Positions 1 to 11,416 of a DNA stretch of 64,000 nucleotides are shown here, piece by piece. The notes beneath the pieces were generated by a model. That model did not search any database. It had not been told where the DNA came from and saw only the letters and a list, made by a program, of their open reading frames with translations. The stretch is from Pohlia nutans (Eukaryota > Streptophyta > Bryopsida > Bryales > Mniaceae): NCBI GenBank assembly GCA_022496805.1, contig CM040089.1, positions 42,826,372 through 42,890,371 on the forward strand, given 5' to 3'. The position numbers and the translations under genes were made by a program. Position 1 is the stretch's first letter; every line of letters begins with the position of its first letter.

Positions 1-2
1 GG

Positions 3-1442
3 CGTCTAAAACTAAGGTGTATGCTGCCGCGGCTGTTGCATCTGGCCCTGACTAGCAACTCCGGTAATGGAGAGGCTGACCTTGGTGTTTCTGCGCAGCT
101 TAAGGAGCTCGTTCTACAATACTCAAGATCACTGGGAGTCTGTGTTGAAGATTTGGGTCTCTGGCTATCAGAAATAGTCACTTCATCTGATTATGAGGTT
201 TTTACCTGCCCAAATCATGCGCATCTGAGGCTCTACTGTACAGGGGCTTCCTTAATGTCGGTTCAATTTACTGCAGAGAATGTGTTAAAGTATACCTTCA
301 GTGGCGGACAGTGTTAAATTCTCTTAGTTGGCTTCTACATTCGGCACTGGATCACAGAACAGAACAGAGAGAATAGAGTTAACCAAAAAGAGTGTCTCAA
401 AGTGGAAAGAAACCTTAAACTCACCTTAGACTTGTGTTGAGTTCAAAAAAACTGCAAAACTAGTCTATGGTGGGTTGGAGAATAATTTAAAGCAAGGCCT
501 TGCACCACCATGGGGTGTGGAACTCGTGACCTCCCCAACGCTAGAGGAGAGTTGCCACATGTTCCCCCAAGTCGAGAGCCTTGACCATGGAAACTATTCA
601 TGAACAATGGTTGTCAGAAATTATAATTATAGGAAGAGAACTCCACTTGAACTCCGCTTGAAAACCAGTTCTGTTTTTGGATAACTCTAATGCTGGTATC
701 TGTATTGGAGGATTTGATTGTGAGCATACAGTACATTGTTGTTTAATTGACGCATTAAGCATGATGCTGACAGGTTTCTATGTGGGAATCTGTCTGCCAG
801 GTTGGAATTACGGAGGCACTCACATTAGCGCTTTTCTGGACTGCGGCTTTGTTTCCTGTCCAACGATACGATTCCACATGTCCGGAGGATCTGATCTCTG
901 CTTCTTTGGCAAACGTAACTACACTCATGGATGCTTGCTTACACGAAGCTATGTCTGCTACAATCACTGTTCCAGAGGTAGTTTTGTCAGGTATGGTACT
1001 GGAGAAAGTTGTAAGGCTGAGCACGGAGAGTATGGCTTGGTTTGGGTTGTGCCTACAATCCTGGACAGCAGGACTGCAATCTGGAAGCAAAAAGAAGAAG
1101 CATCTCCAATCTGTGCCCGATTTGTCAGAGAATATCACAGATGCTCTTCAAAAGGCCATCCATACCTTCTGCTCCCAGATGGAAACTTGTAGCTCTTGGG
1201 CCACGGATTGCCTTGGCAAATTTAAAGACAAGAAACACGAGGTGTTGCTTGATGCAGACTCTGCCTCTACTCCGGGTCATCTTTTGAGAACTTTTACAAC
1301 AGGTCTGGAAAAGGAGAGTTCAAGGCCCAAGTTATGGGATACGCTTCTGAAAGACGTTATTGACTGCCAGCAAGCAACCGTGGTTGGTATTAGAGACTCT
1401 TGCAATTCAAGGCTGCAAGCAATGAAGTCGTTAAAATTTTGA
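3..1442 (+). CDS. NAA25: NatB auxiliary subunit NAA25, C-terminal part (5' end outside window)
   Basis: The product is the TPR-rich auxiliary subunit of cytosolic N-terminal acetyltransferase B, which anchors the catalytic NAA20 subunit to ribosomes. Two exons are visible. The first runs in from the left edge to about 197 (GAG|GTTTTT donor) and reads MLPRLLHLAL...SLGVCVEDLGLWLSEI. The second runs from about 774 (after a CAG acceptor) to the TGA at 1440-1442. Splicing 197 to 774 keeps phase 0. The pieces align by eye with the C-terminal third of Arabidopsis NAA25: an LLPR-type motif, an ALFW/AVFW motif, then TESMAW followed by a GSKKKK lysine run, then CSxxxxxxxxWA. The protein ends about 220 residues into the last exon. 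The N-terminal TPR region lies outside the window. The exact intron boundaries are inferred; the identity is fairly secure. Confidence 0.8.
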
Positions 1443-2960
1443 GAAACGAGTCCCCTTTCTGGGACCTCTCTCTTGTCATAGGCACTCAGGTATCTCTAGT
1501 CTAGCATCACCCCTTTCTGGATTAGTGCCGTTTCTGAGCTTTTACAGGAGGTTTCACTCGAGAAGGTTAGTTAGTGAACGCTGCCCCAATGCTTCTGCAG
1601 ACATGTAGCCTGATATGGTTGGCTCTCATGTGTGAGACATCTCTCAGCCGAACTCCATCACTGTACTCCTATCTTATTATTAGTGTTATTTTATGATTAT
1701 TATTGGGATTTCAATATGGCATAGGAGACTCGGAGCATGGTCAACGGGCCCATCCCAGGAATTTTTGAATGCTGATCAACCACATTGATCTTCCTGTTCT
1801 AACAGAACCGGGAAAGGGGGAAGGTTCCACAAGTGCCGCCCACGAGGGAGCAGAAGGTCCAATGCAAAAGGACGAGGATCAAGGCAATGGCAGTCAGAGG
1901 TACAACAGTGCACTAGTAGATACTTGTGGCCCAGCAGGCAGCCAATGGAGGAGAAGCCAGGTACGCTCCTGGGCCAGTATCCTCGCTCCCAAATATCCTT
2001 TGGCCCCGGGGTCCTCTCTCCTCCAAGCTTCCTACCGTCCCCTATCTACCGCCCGGTCAATAGCATTATCATTGCTCCTCGATCTCGTCACCTTTAGTTT
2101 GTTCCGCACGTCGGTTGCATGCAAATGCTTGCTGCCAGTTTCAGTTCTGGTCACAGTAAACCAGCCCCACTTATCATGCATGAGTCCACATTATAATTTG
2201 AAATATCCATGTACGTTTGAGATGAGAGAGTATTGGACGTGGTAGAGTTCGCCACTGCTATCACACTCTAATATGTCTCAAGAAGTTGCTTACAAATGTC
2301 ATAATAACGAACTCGACAAGTGTGAGCAGGGTTCTGGACCATCTTCGTAGTACCCCACAACATGATCAATCAGTTATTTTGCCTCCTAGGGAATCTAGGG
2401 AAGGATATTCCATCCTCCAATGAGGTGTCAAAGGAGATGTTTCTATGTCCCATATTATGTAGGTATTTCTTTAATGTCAATTTTGCATGTTGTCACAATG
2501 CTACAAAATTCCATGTATTCAGGGATTTTGGGCGTGACACGAAGAGATCTACATTATCAAAATGCTACAAAAATCCATATGTTGACGTACATTTTGGGTG
2601 ACATGAAAGTGGTGAGGATGTGCGTAGCAAAGTGAAATTTCTCTGTCAGCCTGACGTACAAGGAGGCAGCCACACTAATCAACCTCACTGGGAGGGCAAC
2701 ATATTATTACCAGCCTGGAGAAGAAAGCACTGCAGTGGGAGTTACTACTTACAGACCGGGTGGGCCTGATCCAGTGGCGCTGGGAGTTCCAATCAAATGG
2801 CGACCCTGTCCCCTTCCGACCCGGTCCTATCCATGTTTCCGACCCTCAACTCTTCCGACCTTCTTCTTCCTATATCGTCTCTCCAAGTTCCTCTGCAATC
2901 CATTGCATCAGCACCTCCGCCATAGCCAGAGCTCGGCCAAGCTCGGCCAATTTCGTCACC
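1443..2960. other. NAA25-CHLP intergenic region and CHLP 5' leader
   Basis: This holds the 3' UTR of NAA25 and the promoter and leader of the downstream reductase. A 158-codon open frame at 1769-2245 has low-complexity, non-conserved-looking composition and no recognisable domain, so I do not call it a gene. The C/T-rich stretch at about 2800-2950 just before the CHLP start looks like a 5' UTR. Confidence 0.5.
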
Positions 2961-4496
2961 ATGGCCGCACTCCAGCTCGCCGTCGCCTCCCCGGCCTCCT
3001 TCGCTTCTTCCTCTCGCTCCATCTCTACCCACAGCGAATCCGCGTCCCCTGCATTGGCGCCTTGCGCTCGGGCTGCCCTCTCCAGCGGAACCCGCGCTTC
3101 GTTGCGGTCGTTCGAGGGTTTGCGCGGCATCCATGGCGTCGGAATGGCGTCTCCAGTGGAGAGCCTTCGGGCCGCCAGGGTCGTTACCCACCAGGAGTCA
3201 GGGTACCAGCCTTTGAGAGTCTTCGCTGCAAGGGGCAGCAAGAAGATTGAAGGTCGCAAGCTGCGAGTGGCCGTGGTAGGAGGCGGACCCGCGGGAGGAT
3301 GCGCGGCCGAGACGTTGGCCAAGGGCGGAATCGAGACGTTCTTGATCGAGCGCAAGCTGGACAATGCGAAGCCGTGTGGAGGCGCCATCCCGTTGTGCAT
3401 GGTCGGTGAATTCGACCTTCCGCGCGAGATTATCGACCGCAAGGTGACGAAGATGAAGATGATTTCGCCCTCGAACGTGGCGGTGGACGTTGGCAAGACG
3501 CTGAACGACGATGAGTACATTGGCATGGTTAGGCGTGAGGTTTTGGATTCGTTCTTGCGGGAACGTGCGCAGAAGAATGGCGCCTCGATCATCAACGGCT
3601 TGTTTCTGCGCATGGAGATTCCCAAGGACGACGACAGCCCTTACAAGCTGCATTACACAAATTTCGACGGCTCCTCGAAGCTGGGTACTCCCGCAGTTTT
3701 GGAGGTTGACGCGGTCATAGGCGCGGACGGCGCCAACAGCCGTGTTGCGAAAGACATTGACGCCGGTGAGTACGATTACGCCATTGCTTTTCAGGAACGG
3801 ATCAAAATTCCCGAGGATAAGATGGAGTATTACGAGAATTTGGCGGAGATGTATGTTGGAGATGATGTCTCCCCGGATTTTTACGGTTGGGTGTTTCCCA
3901 AGTGTGATCACGTCGCTGTTGGAACTGGAACTGTGATCAACAAACCGGCTATTAAGAAGTACCAGACGGCTACGCGCAACAGAGCGAAGGACAAGATTGC
4001 AGGAGGAAAGATTATTCGCGTTGAAGCGCACCCAATCCCGGAGCACCCGCGGCCAAGGCGAGCCAACAAGAGAGTGGCCTTGATTGGTGATGCGGCCGGG
4101 TACGTGACCAAATGCTCTGGAGAAGGGATTTACTTCGCAGCGAAGTCGGGCCGCATGTGTGCTGAAGCTCTGGTTGAAGGATCTGCGAACGGAACTCGCA
4201 TGGTGAACGAGTCGGATTTCAGAGTGTACCTCGACAAGTGGGACAAGAAGTACTGGGCTACCTACAAGGTGCTGGACATCTTGCAGAAGGTGTTTTACAG
4301 GTCCAACCCGGCTCGTGAGGCGTTTGTGGAGATGTGTGCAGATGACTACGTGCAGAAGATGACGTTCGACAGTTACTTGTACAAGGTGGTGGTGCCTGGC
4401 AATCCCTTGGATGACATCAAGCTCGCATTCAACACCATTGGGAGCTTGATTCGCGCCAGTGCCCTGCGTAAGGAGTCGGAGAAGATGACAGTGTAG
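2961..4496 (+). CDS. CHLP: Geranylgeranyl diphosphate/chlorophyll reductase, plastid precursor
   Basis: This enzyme reduces the geranylgeranyl chain to phytyl, using NADPH, for chlorophyll, tocopherol and phylloquinone synthesis in the chloroplast. The open frame extends upstream to 2760, but the ATG at 2961 lies in a strong context (CACCATGGCC) and starts a Ser/Ala-rich, acid-poor N terminus typical of a transit peptide. That gives 511 residues, with roughly the first 90 as targeting sequence. Visible motifs are the dinucleotide-binding VAVVGGGPAGG (about 103-113), KPCGGAIP (137-144), the second FAD motif GADGANSRVA, and GDAAGYVTKCSGEGI before the C-terminal membrane-associated helices. The mature part is of normal family length (angiosperm proteins are about 460-470 residues in total). 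The gene is intact and has no intron here. Long antisense frames over it are shadows of its GC-rich codons. Confidence 0.95.
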   Translation: MAALQLAVASPASFASSSRSISTHSESASPALAPCARAALSSGTRASLRSFEGLRGIHGVGMASPVESLRAARVVTHQESGYQPLRVFAARGSKKIEGRKLRVAVVGGGPAGGCAAETLAKGGIETFLIERKLDNAKPCGGAIPLCMVGEFDLPREIIDRKVTKMKMISPSNVAVDVGKTLNDDEYIGMVRREVLDSFLRERAQKNGASIINGLFLRMEIPKDDDSPYKLHYTNFDGSSKLGTPAVLEVDAVIGADGANSRVAKDIDAGEYDYAIAFQERIKIPEDKMEYYENLAEMYVGDDVSPDFYGWVFPKCDHVAVGTGTVINKPAIKKYQTATRNRAKDKIAGGKIIRVEAHPIPEHPRPRRANKRVALIGDAAGYVTKCSGEGIYFAAKSGRMCAEALVEGSANGTRMVNESDFRVYLDKWDKKYWATYKVLDILQKVFYRSNPAREAFVEMCADDYVQKMTFDSYLYKVVVPGNPLDDIKLAFNTIGSLIRASALRKESEKMTV

Positions 4497-4559
4497 AAAT
4501 GGTGAATTCATTCCACACTGGATTAATGTAAAATGTTTTAGTACCAAGCATGTCTGTGA

Positions 4560-5050
4560 TTGGTGAGGACTATTTGAATCACATGTAAAGCGTAGAAGCT
4601 CAAACTCCTTCAGCATCTAGCAAGTAGGAGCACGCTGAAGATCACATTTTGGCCATTTCAACCCTTTGGCTCACTTTAATGTTATATTAGGTTGCCACTT
4701 TCATATCCTTCCGCATTTCAAAGCAACTTTCCACTGGTTTGTTTTTGGATTCTCACTATGCATGGTCCGTCTGGGATTGTTGAGAATGTTGGAGCATTGG
4801 TAATCACATTGTCATTGCAGAGGACTCTCTGAATCGCATGTAAAGCCAAGTTCGAACTCCTTCAGCATCCAGCAAGTAGGAGCATTCTGAAGATTACATT
4901 TTGGCCATTTCAACCCTTTGGCTCACTTTAATATTATAGATTTCCACTATATCCTGCTTCATTTCGAAGCAACTTTGTGTCTTGTGTGTTTTGACTTCTC
5001 ATCATGCATGGTCTGGGATTGTTGAGAATGCTGGAGGATTGGGAATCATT
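4560..5050. repeat. Two-copy direct tandem duplication downstream of CHLP
   Basis: Copy 1 (about 4560-4805) and copy 2 (about 4812-5050) share long near-identical runs, for example AACTCCTTCAGCATC at 4603 and 4855, then TTTTGGCCATTTCAACCC, and GGGATTGTTGAGAATG at 4773 and 5015. The offset drifts from 252 to 242 bp through small indels. The first copy includes the CHLP 3' flank, so it may duplicate the 3' UTR or polyadenylation region. Confidence 0.85.
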
Positions 5051-5092
5051 GGACACCGACTTTGCATACAAGTAATTAACTATGAAACTTAA

Positions 5093-5633
5093 CCCTTAAC
5101 TGCTTTAGCGTCCATTTGTTGGACGATGTACAGATTTCATCCACGATTTCTCATCCGTCATGCATTCTTTACAGTGGATGTTTTACTACTAGCGTCATGC
5201 ATGTGAGAACCGACTAGAAAGGGGATGATGTGAATTTTTAATGCCTCATCTTGTGTTGCAGTGATTTATCAAAATTTCGAAGATTATAGTCTAAATGTGC
5301 CCTTGAAAAAATAAACTCATAAAATTAAGCAACCAAAAAATCTCCAAAATCACTACGAGTATTACATTTCAACCCAACACAACAAATTTCATCCATAGAT
5401 TGTCAATATCTTATTCGTAATTGAATTACAAAACAATTTTCAATTTTAAGTTTCAAATTTTTTACAAAAATATTGGTGATTGTAATCATAGATCTATTTG
5501 TATGGATAGAATCTATAATTCATAATGTACAACTTTTATTCATACATCTAGTTCAAAATATTCCATTTAATTGCATTTTATAATGCATCTTTGCAAAATT
5601 GCTCAATTTGGAGAGGCTGTAGGCATTTAGGAG
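5093..5633. mobile_element. TTAA-bounded non-autonomous TIR element (piggyBac-like), copy A
   Basis: The element is flanked by TTAA at 5089-5092 and 5634-5637. Its ends begin CCCTTAACTGCTTTAGCGTC and finish GTAGGCATTTAGGAG, an imperfect inverted pair. Its interior is AT-rich, without coding capacity. Read in reverse complement, it aligns along most of its length with the element at 51,385-53,266, which contains an extra insertion. The TTAA duplication plus CCC-initial termini are the piggyBac signature; the family assignment is inferred. Confidence 0.6.
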
Positions 5634-5636
5634 TTA

Positions 5637-5904
5637 AAATCACCTTGTGTTTGAATAAAATACGATGTGTTTTGCTTTGATATACTCTTATTTGTTCACT
5701 CCAAATGGTTATAGAGGTATGGAAGAGCTTAGTGGTCTCTCATTATTAGGTGTGTGAGAGCTCGGTGGTCTTCAAACTCATGTAAAACTAGTTTAGCCAT
5801 CAAGAAAGACGATTGAACTATTTTTTTCTTGAGTTTAGAGTGAACAAATAAAACTATATCAAAGCAAAACACATCGTATCATATTCAAACACAAGGTGAC
5901 TTTG
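5637..5904. repeat. Inverted repeat (hairpin), arms about 70 bp
   Basis: The left arm (about 5637-5705) and right arm (about 5834-5904) are near-perfect reverse complements, sharing for example CACCTTGTGTTTGAATA and GATACGATGTGTTTTGCTTT versions of the same sequence. The loop is about 130 bp. It abuts copy A of the TTAA element. It may be a foldback MITE; no clear target duplication was found. Confidence 0.75.
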
Positions 5905-6780
5905 AGGATAACTCTATTGCAAAATTATAATATTTAAAATTTGAAAACAAGTTTTGTACAACTCTTTTGAAATGCAAAATTTCATCTTTATTTATATATA
6001 TATATATTCATTTAAAAAAATTTATAGCCAATATTTTTTGGTGGTATGTTAGAACTTTTGGAATATATTGAATTTCTCTTCAAGAAAAAGGTGATATCCA
6101 TTTTTTGGGAATATTGAGTGGAAGGATGTACATAATAAGAGTGTCACACCTCTTCCAAGAAGTTTGATTCTTTGAAGATTGAGAACTTGGAAAGAATGTG
6201 ATCATTATCCAATGGTTTTTTCTACACTCATAATTTAACACTAGAGCTACTTTGAGCATCATCTCAGGTTTAGTGGAAGAGAAAATGCTTTAGAATTGCA
6301 ATCCAGCCTAAGATGTTCAAGTGTAAAAGCGCCTCCTTTATGGACTTTGCAGTGGCCTCCAACATCGCTATGTTTCAGCTGCAATGGGACGCATGGATCA
6401 AAGATTTTATTCTTGCCGGCGAGGTGTGTGTTCACAGGGGTTGCGGCCCTCTCTTTCTTTGATGCTATTTCGTGGGCAATGTCAAGTTCTTTGAAGATCG
6501 GGAATGACAAGAATTTAGAATATTGTAAACCAATCTTAATCGGGTTCCAGTTCGCATAATTCTTACGCTACGGTTTGAATGGGCTATAAAAGGGTTTAGG
6601 GTTGAAGAAACTTTCTTAAAAATCTCTATGAATGAAGATTATGGATAATGTGAGGATTTGGAATTTGGAATTTTGAAATTTGGACTTAATTGCGTTCCAA
6701 TTGCCAAATCTTTATTAATAAATTCTAGTTTTTGAATTTAATTTTAGTTCTAAATCCATTTGCATGCTTTCAAGTATTGG
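5905..6780. other. AT-rich spacer with a dispersed repeat fragment
   Basis: No gene is recognised. Bases about 6236-6290 recur in reverse complement at about 12,905-12,962 (core GCATTTTCTCTTCC, then GATGATGCTCAA and GTAGCTCTAGTG in that orientation), so part of this spacer is a dispersed repeat. Overlapping short frames on both strands at 6259-6559 match nothing I know. Confidence 0.5.
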
Positions 6781-7110
6781 CACTAGTAGAAAACATGGTC
6801 GAAAAGAACCGCAGCCAAAATCGGTTGCGGTTCTTTTGACCACCCTGATCTGCAGTCGCTTAGCGACTGCAGATTTTTCTTTTTTTAATTTACGACTGCA
6901 ATTTTAGGAATTTCAGGGCGTAATATACCGTTGGAAAGGTCTTGAAAATACCTTTCCAACGGTATATTACACGCCCCTAAATGATTAAAATTGCAGTCGC
7001 AAATCTAAAAAAACAAATCTGCAGTCGTTTAGCAACTGCAGATCAGGGTGGTCAAAAGAACTGCAGCCGATTTTGGCTGCGGTTCTTTTCGACCATGTTT
7101 TCTACTAGTG
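6781..7110. mobile_element. CACTA-type MITE, near-perfect 330-bp palindrome
   Basis: It starts CACTAGTAGAAAACATGGTC and ends with the reverse complement (TTTTCTACTAGTG), with a 3-bp TGG target duplication at 6778-6780 and 7111-7113. The two halves are nearly complementary throughout (CTGCAGTCG, CCTTTCCAACGGTATAT and so on), leaving a tiny loop at about 6945. It has no coding capacity. The first 13 bases match the terminus of the 29.8-kb element at 15,147, so trans-mobilisation by that family is plausible. A transcript would fold into a long dsRNA hairpin. Confidence 0.9.
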
Positions 7111-8951
7111 TGGAGGTCCTGGAGTTCAGCCATGTTGATTTCATGGTTGTATCACATTGGATGGTAAATTGGTGTTTCTACACTTTCACCTTAAAGCGCT
7201 TGTTTCAGTAGGATGTGTCTTCTCTTTTGTATTAATTCGTAGGGTTGTCATAAGATGTTGCAAATGTGGAGTTTTCATCTTACTTCATACACTGGACTTT
7301 CATTCTGTCCGAGTTGGGTTTCTTTTAAATTAGTATAAATTATGTGCTTATGCGGTGTATTTTCATCTCATACTAGTTCTCTTATGTTCAAATATTGATT
7401 AAGTCTAGATAAATATGTGTTTAGCTTACGCATGACAAAATGTTATTGGCACTAGGTTTTTTTCAGGGGCTACACTAAACATAGGCATCTGTATCGAGTG
7501 ATTAACAAACGATATATATATGTATGTATTGCTGTCATTTATAATCTAGAATGAAAATGTGCTATTGTATCGAGTGATTAACATTTGATTCACTGTCCAA
7601 ACCAACAATGATATGCCATTTTACATCTTTGTTATTTGTTAGTCCTAAGTTCATCCACTAAATACATCCTCTGACAATAATAGTGATGTTTAGTATAGTG
7701 AATGGGTTTGTTTATATGTATGTTTATTGGTAAGCTTCTCGGTAAGCTTGTGGATTTCTACTAGTCTGTGTTATTTTTGGTTACTTTTAAAACAAATTTC
7801 TTCTTTGACAAATAATGCATATGATTGTATGAATGTTGCTATCTATCTACTGGAGATCAAGTACGCAAAAAGAAGGTACTGATGGTTTATGGGTCTACAG
7901 AAGGTGAGAGGTCAAAGCTGAAATTGATGACTTCCATCCGTATCCTAGACAAGTTAATTTTTCAATGTCAAAGAACAAGAACTCATCCAAGTGAAAAATC
8001 CTCTCGACTCTTCTTTACGTGCAGTTCAATTCTTTACTTATAGTTCACTCGATGTTGTTATTTTTTGTTCATTTCTACTTTAGTTGAGATTTTCAAAAGT
8101 TGAGTTTTCAAGTTTTGGATGAAGCTACTCGATCTCCGCTACTATAACCTAGATTTGGTGAAGTAATCTCAGTTGGTCGTTGTTGTTTAATTACTTGTTC
8201 CAGGCTACAAGTGGTTTTGGGTTTAACCTTCACTCGTCTTACATATAGACATCAAAAATCAATTCCATTGTAAGCGAACAATAGAAGATGAATGGCACTC
8301 TAAGTTATTACAAGCATATCAATCAAAAACTAATATTGATGCTCTCAAGAGCAAGAGACTTCCACACGACAAGTGTTAGAGGCACACATATAATTTACTA
8401 CACTGTAAGTTCGTGCCAGGTGCATTTGTAGACTTGCTAAGTTAACTACATTTTTAGAACTTCATTTTAGTGGCTTTGCATAATAGTTATCAGCTCCATT
8501 AATAATCATTAAGTTTAGGATGAAATTTTTATTGATAATTCTCACTTTTCAAATTTTAGGTACCAGCTGGGTATGTTGGTGAATTGCTAGCTTGATTTGC
8601 TACAATATAGTTGTGATGATTGTCCATCAAGCTTTCAACTTGAACAAAAACCATGAACGTACATAGATCATATGAGTAAAGAATTCATATATTTCACGTA
8701 TATTTATTAGATAGTGTTTGGCCATTACATTGGTTTGGGACCAGTGTTATGAATTTGTGGAACCCAGAGGTTATGCAAGCTGAAACGGGATGACCAACTA
8801 TGAAAGTATTTCAGAGTTAGCTTGTTTGCACCTGTCCAATCAAAAACTTTTGAGCATTTTGTACTTTGGGAGCTTTATGCCTCCAAGGCAATTCTTCCAT
8901 GATTACATCAGCTTATTAATTTTGGTGACTACTAAGTTCATAACTCATTTT
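7111..8951. other. Gene-poor AT-rich spacer
   Basis: No gene, RNA or clear mobile element was recognised. The only structure seen is a short repeated phrase, TGTATCGAGTGATTAACA, at about 7490 and 7565. Confidence 0.5.
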
Positions 8952-9370
8952 GTCTTATTGCGTAACATTGAACTCCCTAACATTGAATTGTGTGACATTG
9001 AATCTGTAACACATATATTGCTATGTGTGATACTTATTGAATTGCATAATACTAAACTGGATTGCTATATTGCGTGACATTGGATTTGTAACACTATATT
9101 GCTACATATTGTAGTCTTGGCAATACTTAACATATTGTAGTTAGCGTGACATTGAATCTGTAACATTGCACGCGGACTACAACACTTGGCAATTCTACTA
9201 TGATTTGACAAATATCTAATGTAATCATGGTAGAATTACCATGATTACAAATATCTAATGTACCAAATTTGATAATTATTGTAACCATCATTACAAATAT
9301 TTGATAATAAAGATGGTAGAATTACCATGACTTCAAATATGTGATGTAATCATGGTAGAATCAGAGAAGA
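8952..9370. repeat. Degenerate minisatellites
   Basis: Two adjoining arrays are present. At 8952-9170 variants of (G/C)TAACATTGAA.CTGTAACA recur irregularly. At 9190-9370 variants of ATGGTAGAATTACCATGA and TTACAAATATCTAATGTA recur. The ATGGTAGAATTACCAT unit is itself nearly palindromic. Confidence 0.7.
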
Positions 9371-11416
9371 AGGGCTTATTTGTAATGAGATATACTGGCC
9401 GGTCTTCATGAGAATCATGCCACATTTAGATGAGGCACAATTTGTTAAGACAAAACAATGGTAGCAATTCTACTACGATCCCACTACGATTATATTAAAT
9501 CATTGCAAAAGGAGTAGATGCCGTACTGTGGGCTTGATGTGAGGGGATGATCCTGCAATGAAACAACGTCTACACTTCTCGCAAATCGCTACTAACAACT
9601 TCCACTCAAGCGTAGGAGCATTTGATTCACAATAGTAGCTCCCTACCAAAAAATAAATCCTCTAACATGTGTTAAAATAAAATAAAATGAATCCGTTATC
9701 AGTTAAGAGTATGTCATAAAATTAAAATAAAAGTGCATGAAGCTAAAAATGAATTAAAAGCACATCAGTTGAAATTAAATACAAGAGTTAAAAGTACTTC
9801 CTTTCTCCCTCAGCCTACTCACATGCCTAAAACTCCTCCAAAATGCTCCCTCCTATGTCCTTTCCTCCCTTGATAGTCTTTTTCGGCAACAACATTGTGT
9901 GAATTTTGGATAGGACATTGAGACAATTCTTCTTGTTGTACCTTTTGGCATTCCCTACCAATTCTCATACATGCCAAACATAATCAATGTACACTTGCAT
10001 TTGAATGCAAAACACATGATAAGAATAACCAACAACACCAGATTTATCTGCAAAGTACCTCAAACCTTGGGTTTGTAACTTCTAAATTGAAAATCATAGG
10101 GTCGCCGATGCCATTGGCAGGGTTTCACTGTAGACTAGAAATAGAACTCATGATAGACTCAATTCAATTGTCAAGAATTCCAAAACACCAGTTTTGTCCT
10201 GGCTTTTACTGGACGCCAAGTCAAGTCACAAGTTCCTTGTGTGGTGGTGTCAGGGACATTGGTTGATGGGAGGGACTTGATTTTAAAAAGAATAAACTCT
10301 AACCTTTAAAGCAATGCGGATTTTTAGGATTGTAGGACTTATGCCCAAGTGAAATGACGACCAACACTGGTATTGTTTTTTTTTGGGAGATTTGTGCCAT
10401 TTGGGGCAACTGACACCTCCATAAAACACTCAAATCTTGAGTTTATTTCACAAGATTACTTTGAGGCTACACTCAAATACAGGTTAGATTTTCTTTACAA
10501 ATAACTCTACCATCCCCAAAACCTTCAATAACATTTTTTCCTTGGACAATGTCTGTCACGCAATGAGAAAGAGAATACTTTGTTTATTCAATCAGAAACT
10601 AAATATGGGTGTTTTTGCACTACGGGTGTCTAGGTCGTAAACAAAAAAACCCACTTTTGTAAAACAATTGATTTAAAGACATAATATAATAAATTAGTAT
10701 TTTGGTCCAAATACTATTTTATATTATTTTTCAAAATTTTAATATACATACAACCCTAGAATAGCTTTTCACAGTAGTTAACATTTTTGCTGAAAAATCG
10801 ATTTCAATGACCAATAGAAAATGTTTACCGCCAACATTTTGTTGTGCAATGTATTACTACACATTTTGGACGTCCTACGGTGAAAATAGTCATATATGAC
10901 TAAACTACCTCACACAAAATATAAATGAACTTGTATTGCACTTGAAAGCAAAGAAGAGCAACAAAATGCAGCTTCAAGCCACGTCCAACTTGGAAGACAA
11001 AGATCAGTGCAAAAGAACGACCGAACAAGAATTGAATTCAATGACCATTTTCAAAACCTTCGACAACTTATTGTTCAGATATAATGGTTGTTGTGCGTCG
11101 AGAAATTCTTTCATAGGTAATCAGAGCTATAAAGAGCAATATAGTGACCTAGGCAAACGCAGGGCTATCACAAACGTCATACTTCCGCTTCTTCAAGAGA
11201 GGAATAGCTTGTTTAAGAGATGAACAACATCTGATCTAAATCCTAAACCGTAGGCAGTTCAAGATCTAATATGATTCAAGGACATGAAAGTGTCCCTCCA
11301 ACCCTTCTTAGAAGTCATATACCGAATGATTCTTGATGAGATATCATCGTTGTAAACCGCTACAAAGAAAAAACTGCCACCAAACCAATATTCTATTTTA
11401 GAGTAAACTTCATGCT
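9371..11416. other. Gene-poor spacer
   Basis: No supported gene is seen. A 95-codon open frame at 10,936-11,223 has no recognisable motif and no splice context, so I do not call it. Confidence 0.45.

Noticed and set aside
677..1192. 171-codon frame and antisense 755-1138 over the NAA25 last exon
   Set aside because: The NAA25 frame (from about 774) is the one that matches the family; these are shadows.
1769..2245. 158-codon frame between NAA25 and CHLP
   Set aside because: Low-complexity composition, no motif, no splice context.
2735..3250. 171-codon plus-strand frame overlapping the CHLP start
   Set aside because: Out-of-frame shadow of the transit-peptide region; no homology pattern.
3198..4616. 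472-codon antisense open frame across CHLP
   Set aside because: It is the complement of a GC-rich coding exon with strong codon bias; the translation is Leu/His/Arg-rich with no domain, and the sense strand encodes a complete conserved enzyme.
8952..9370. CRISPR-like array
   Set aside because: Repeats are degenerate with no regular spacers, in a plant nuclear context; they are minisatellites.
10936..11223. 95-codon open frame as a gene
   Set aside because: No recognisable domain, AT-rich spacer context, no supporting splice sites or conservation visible.
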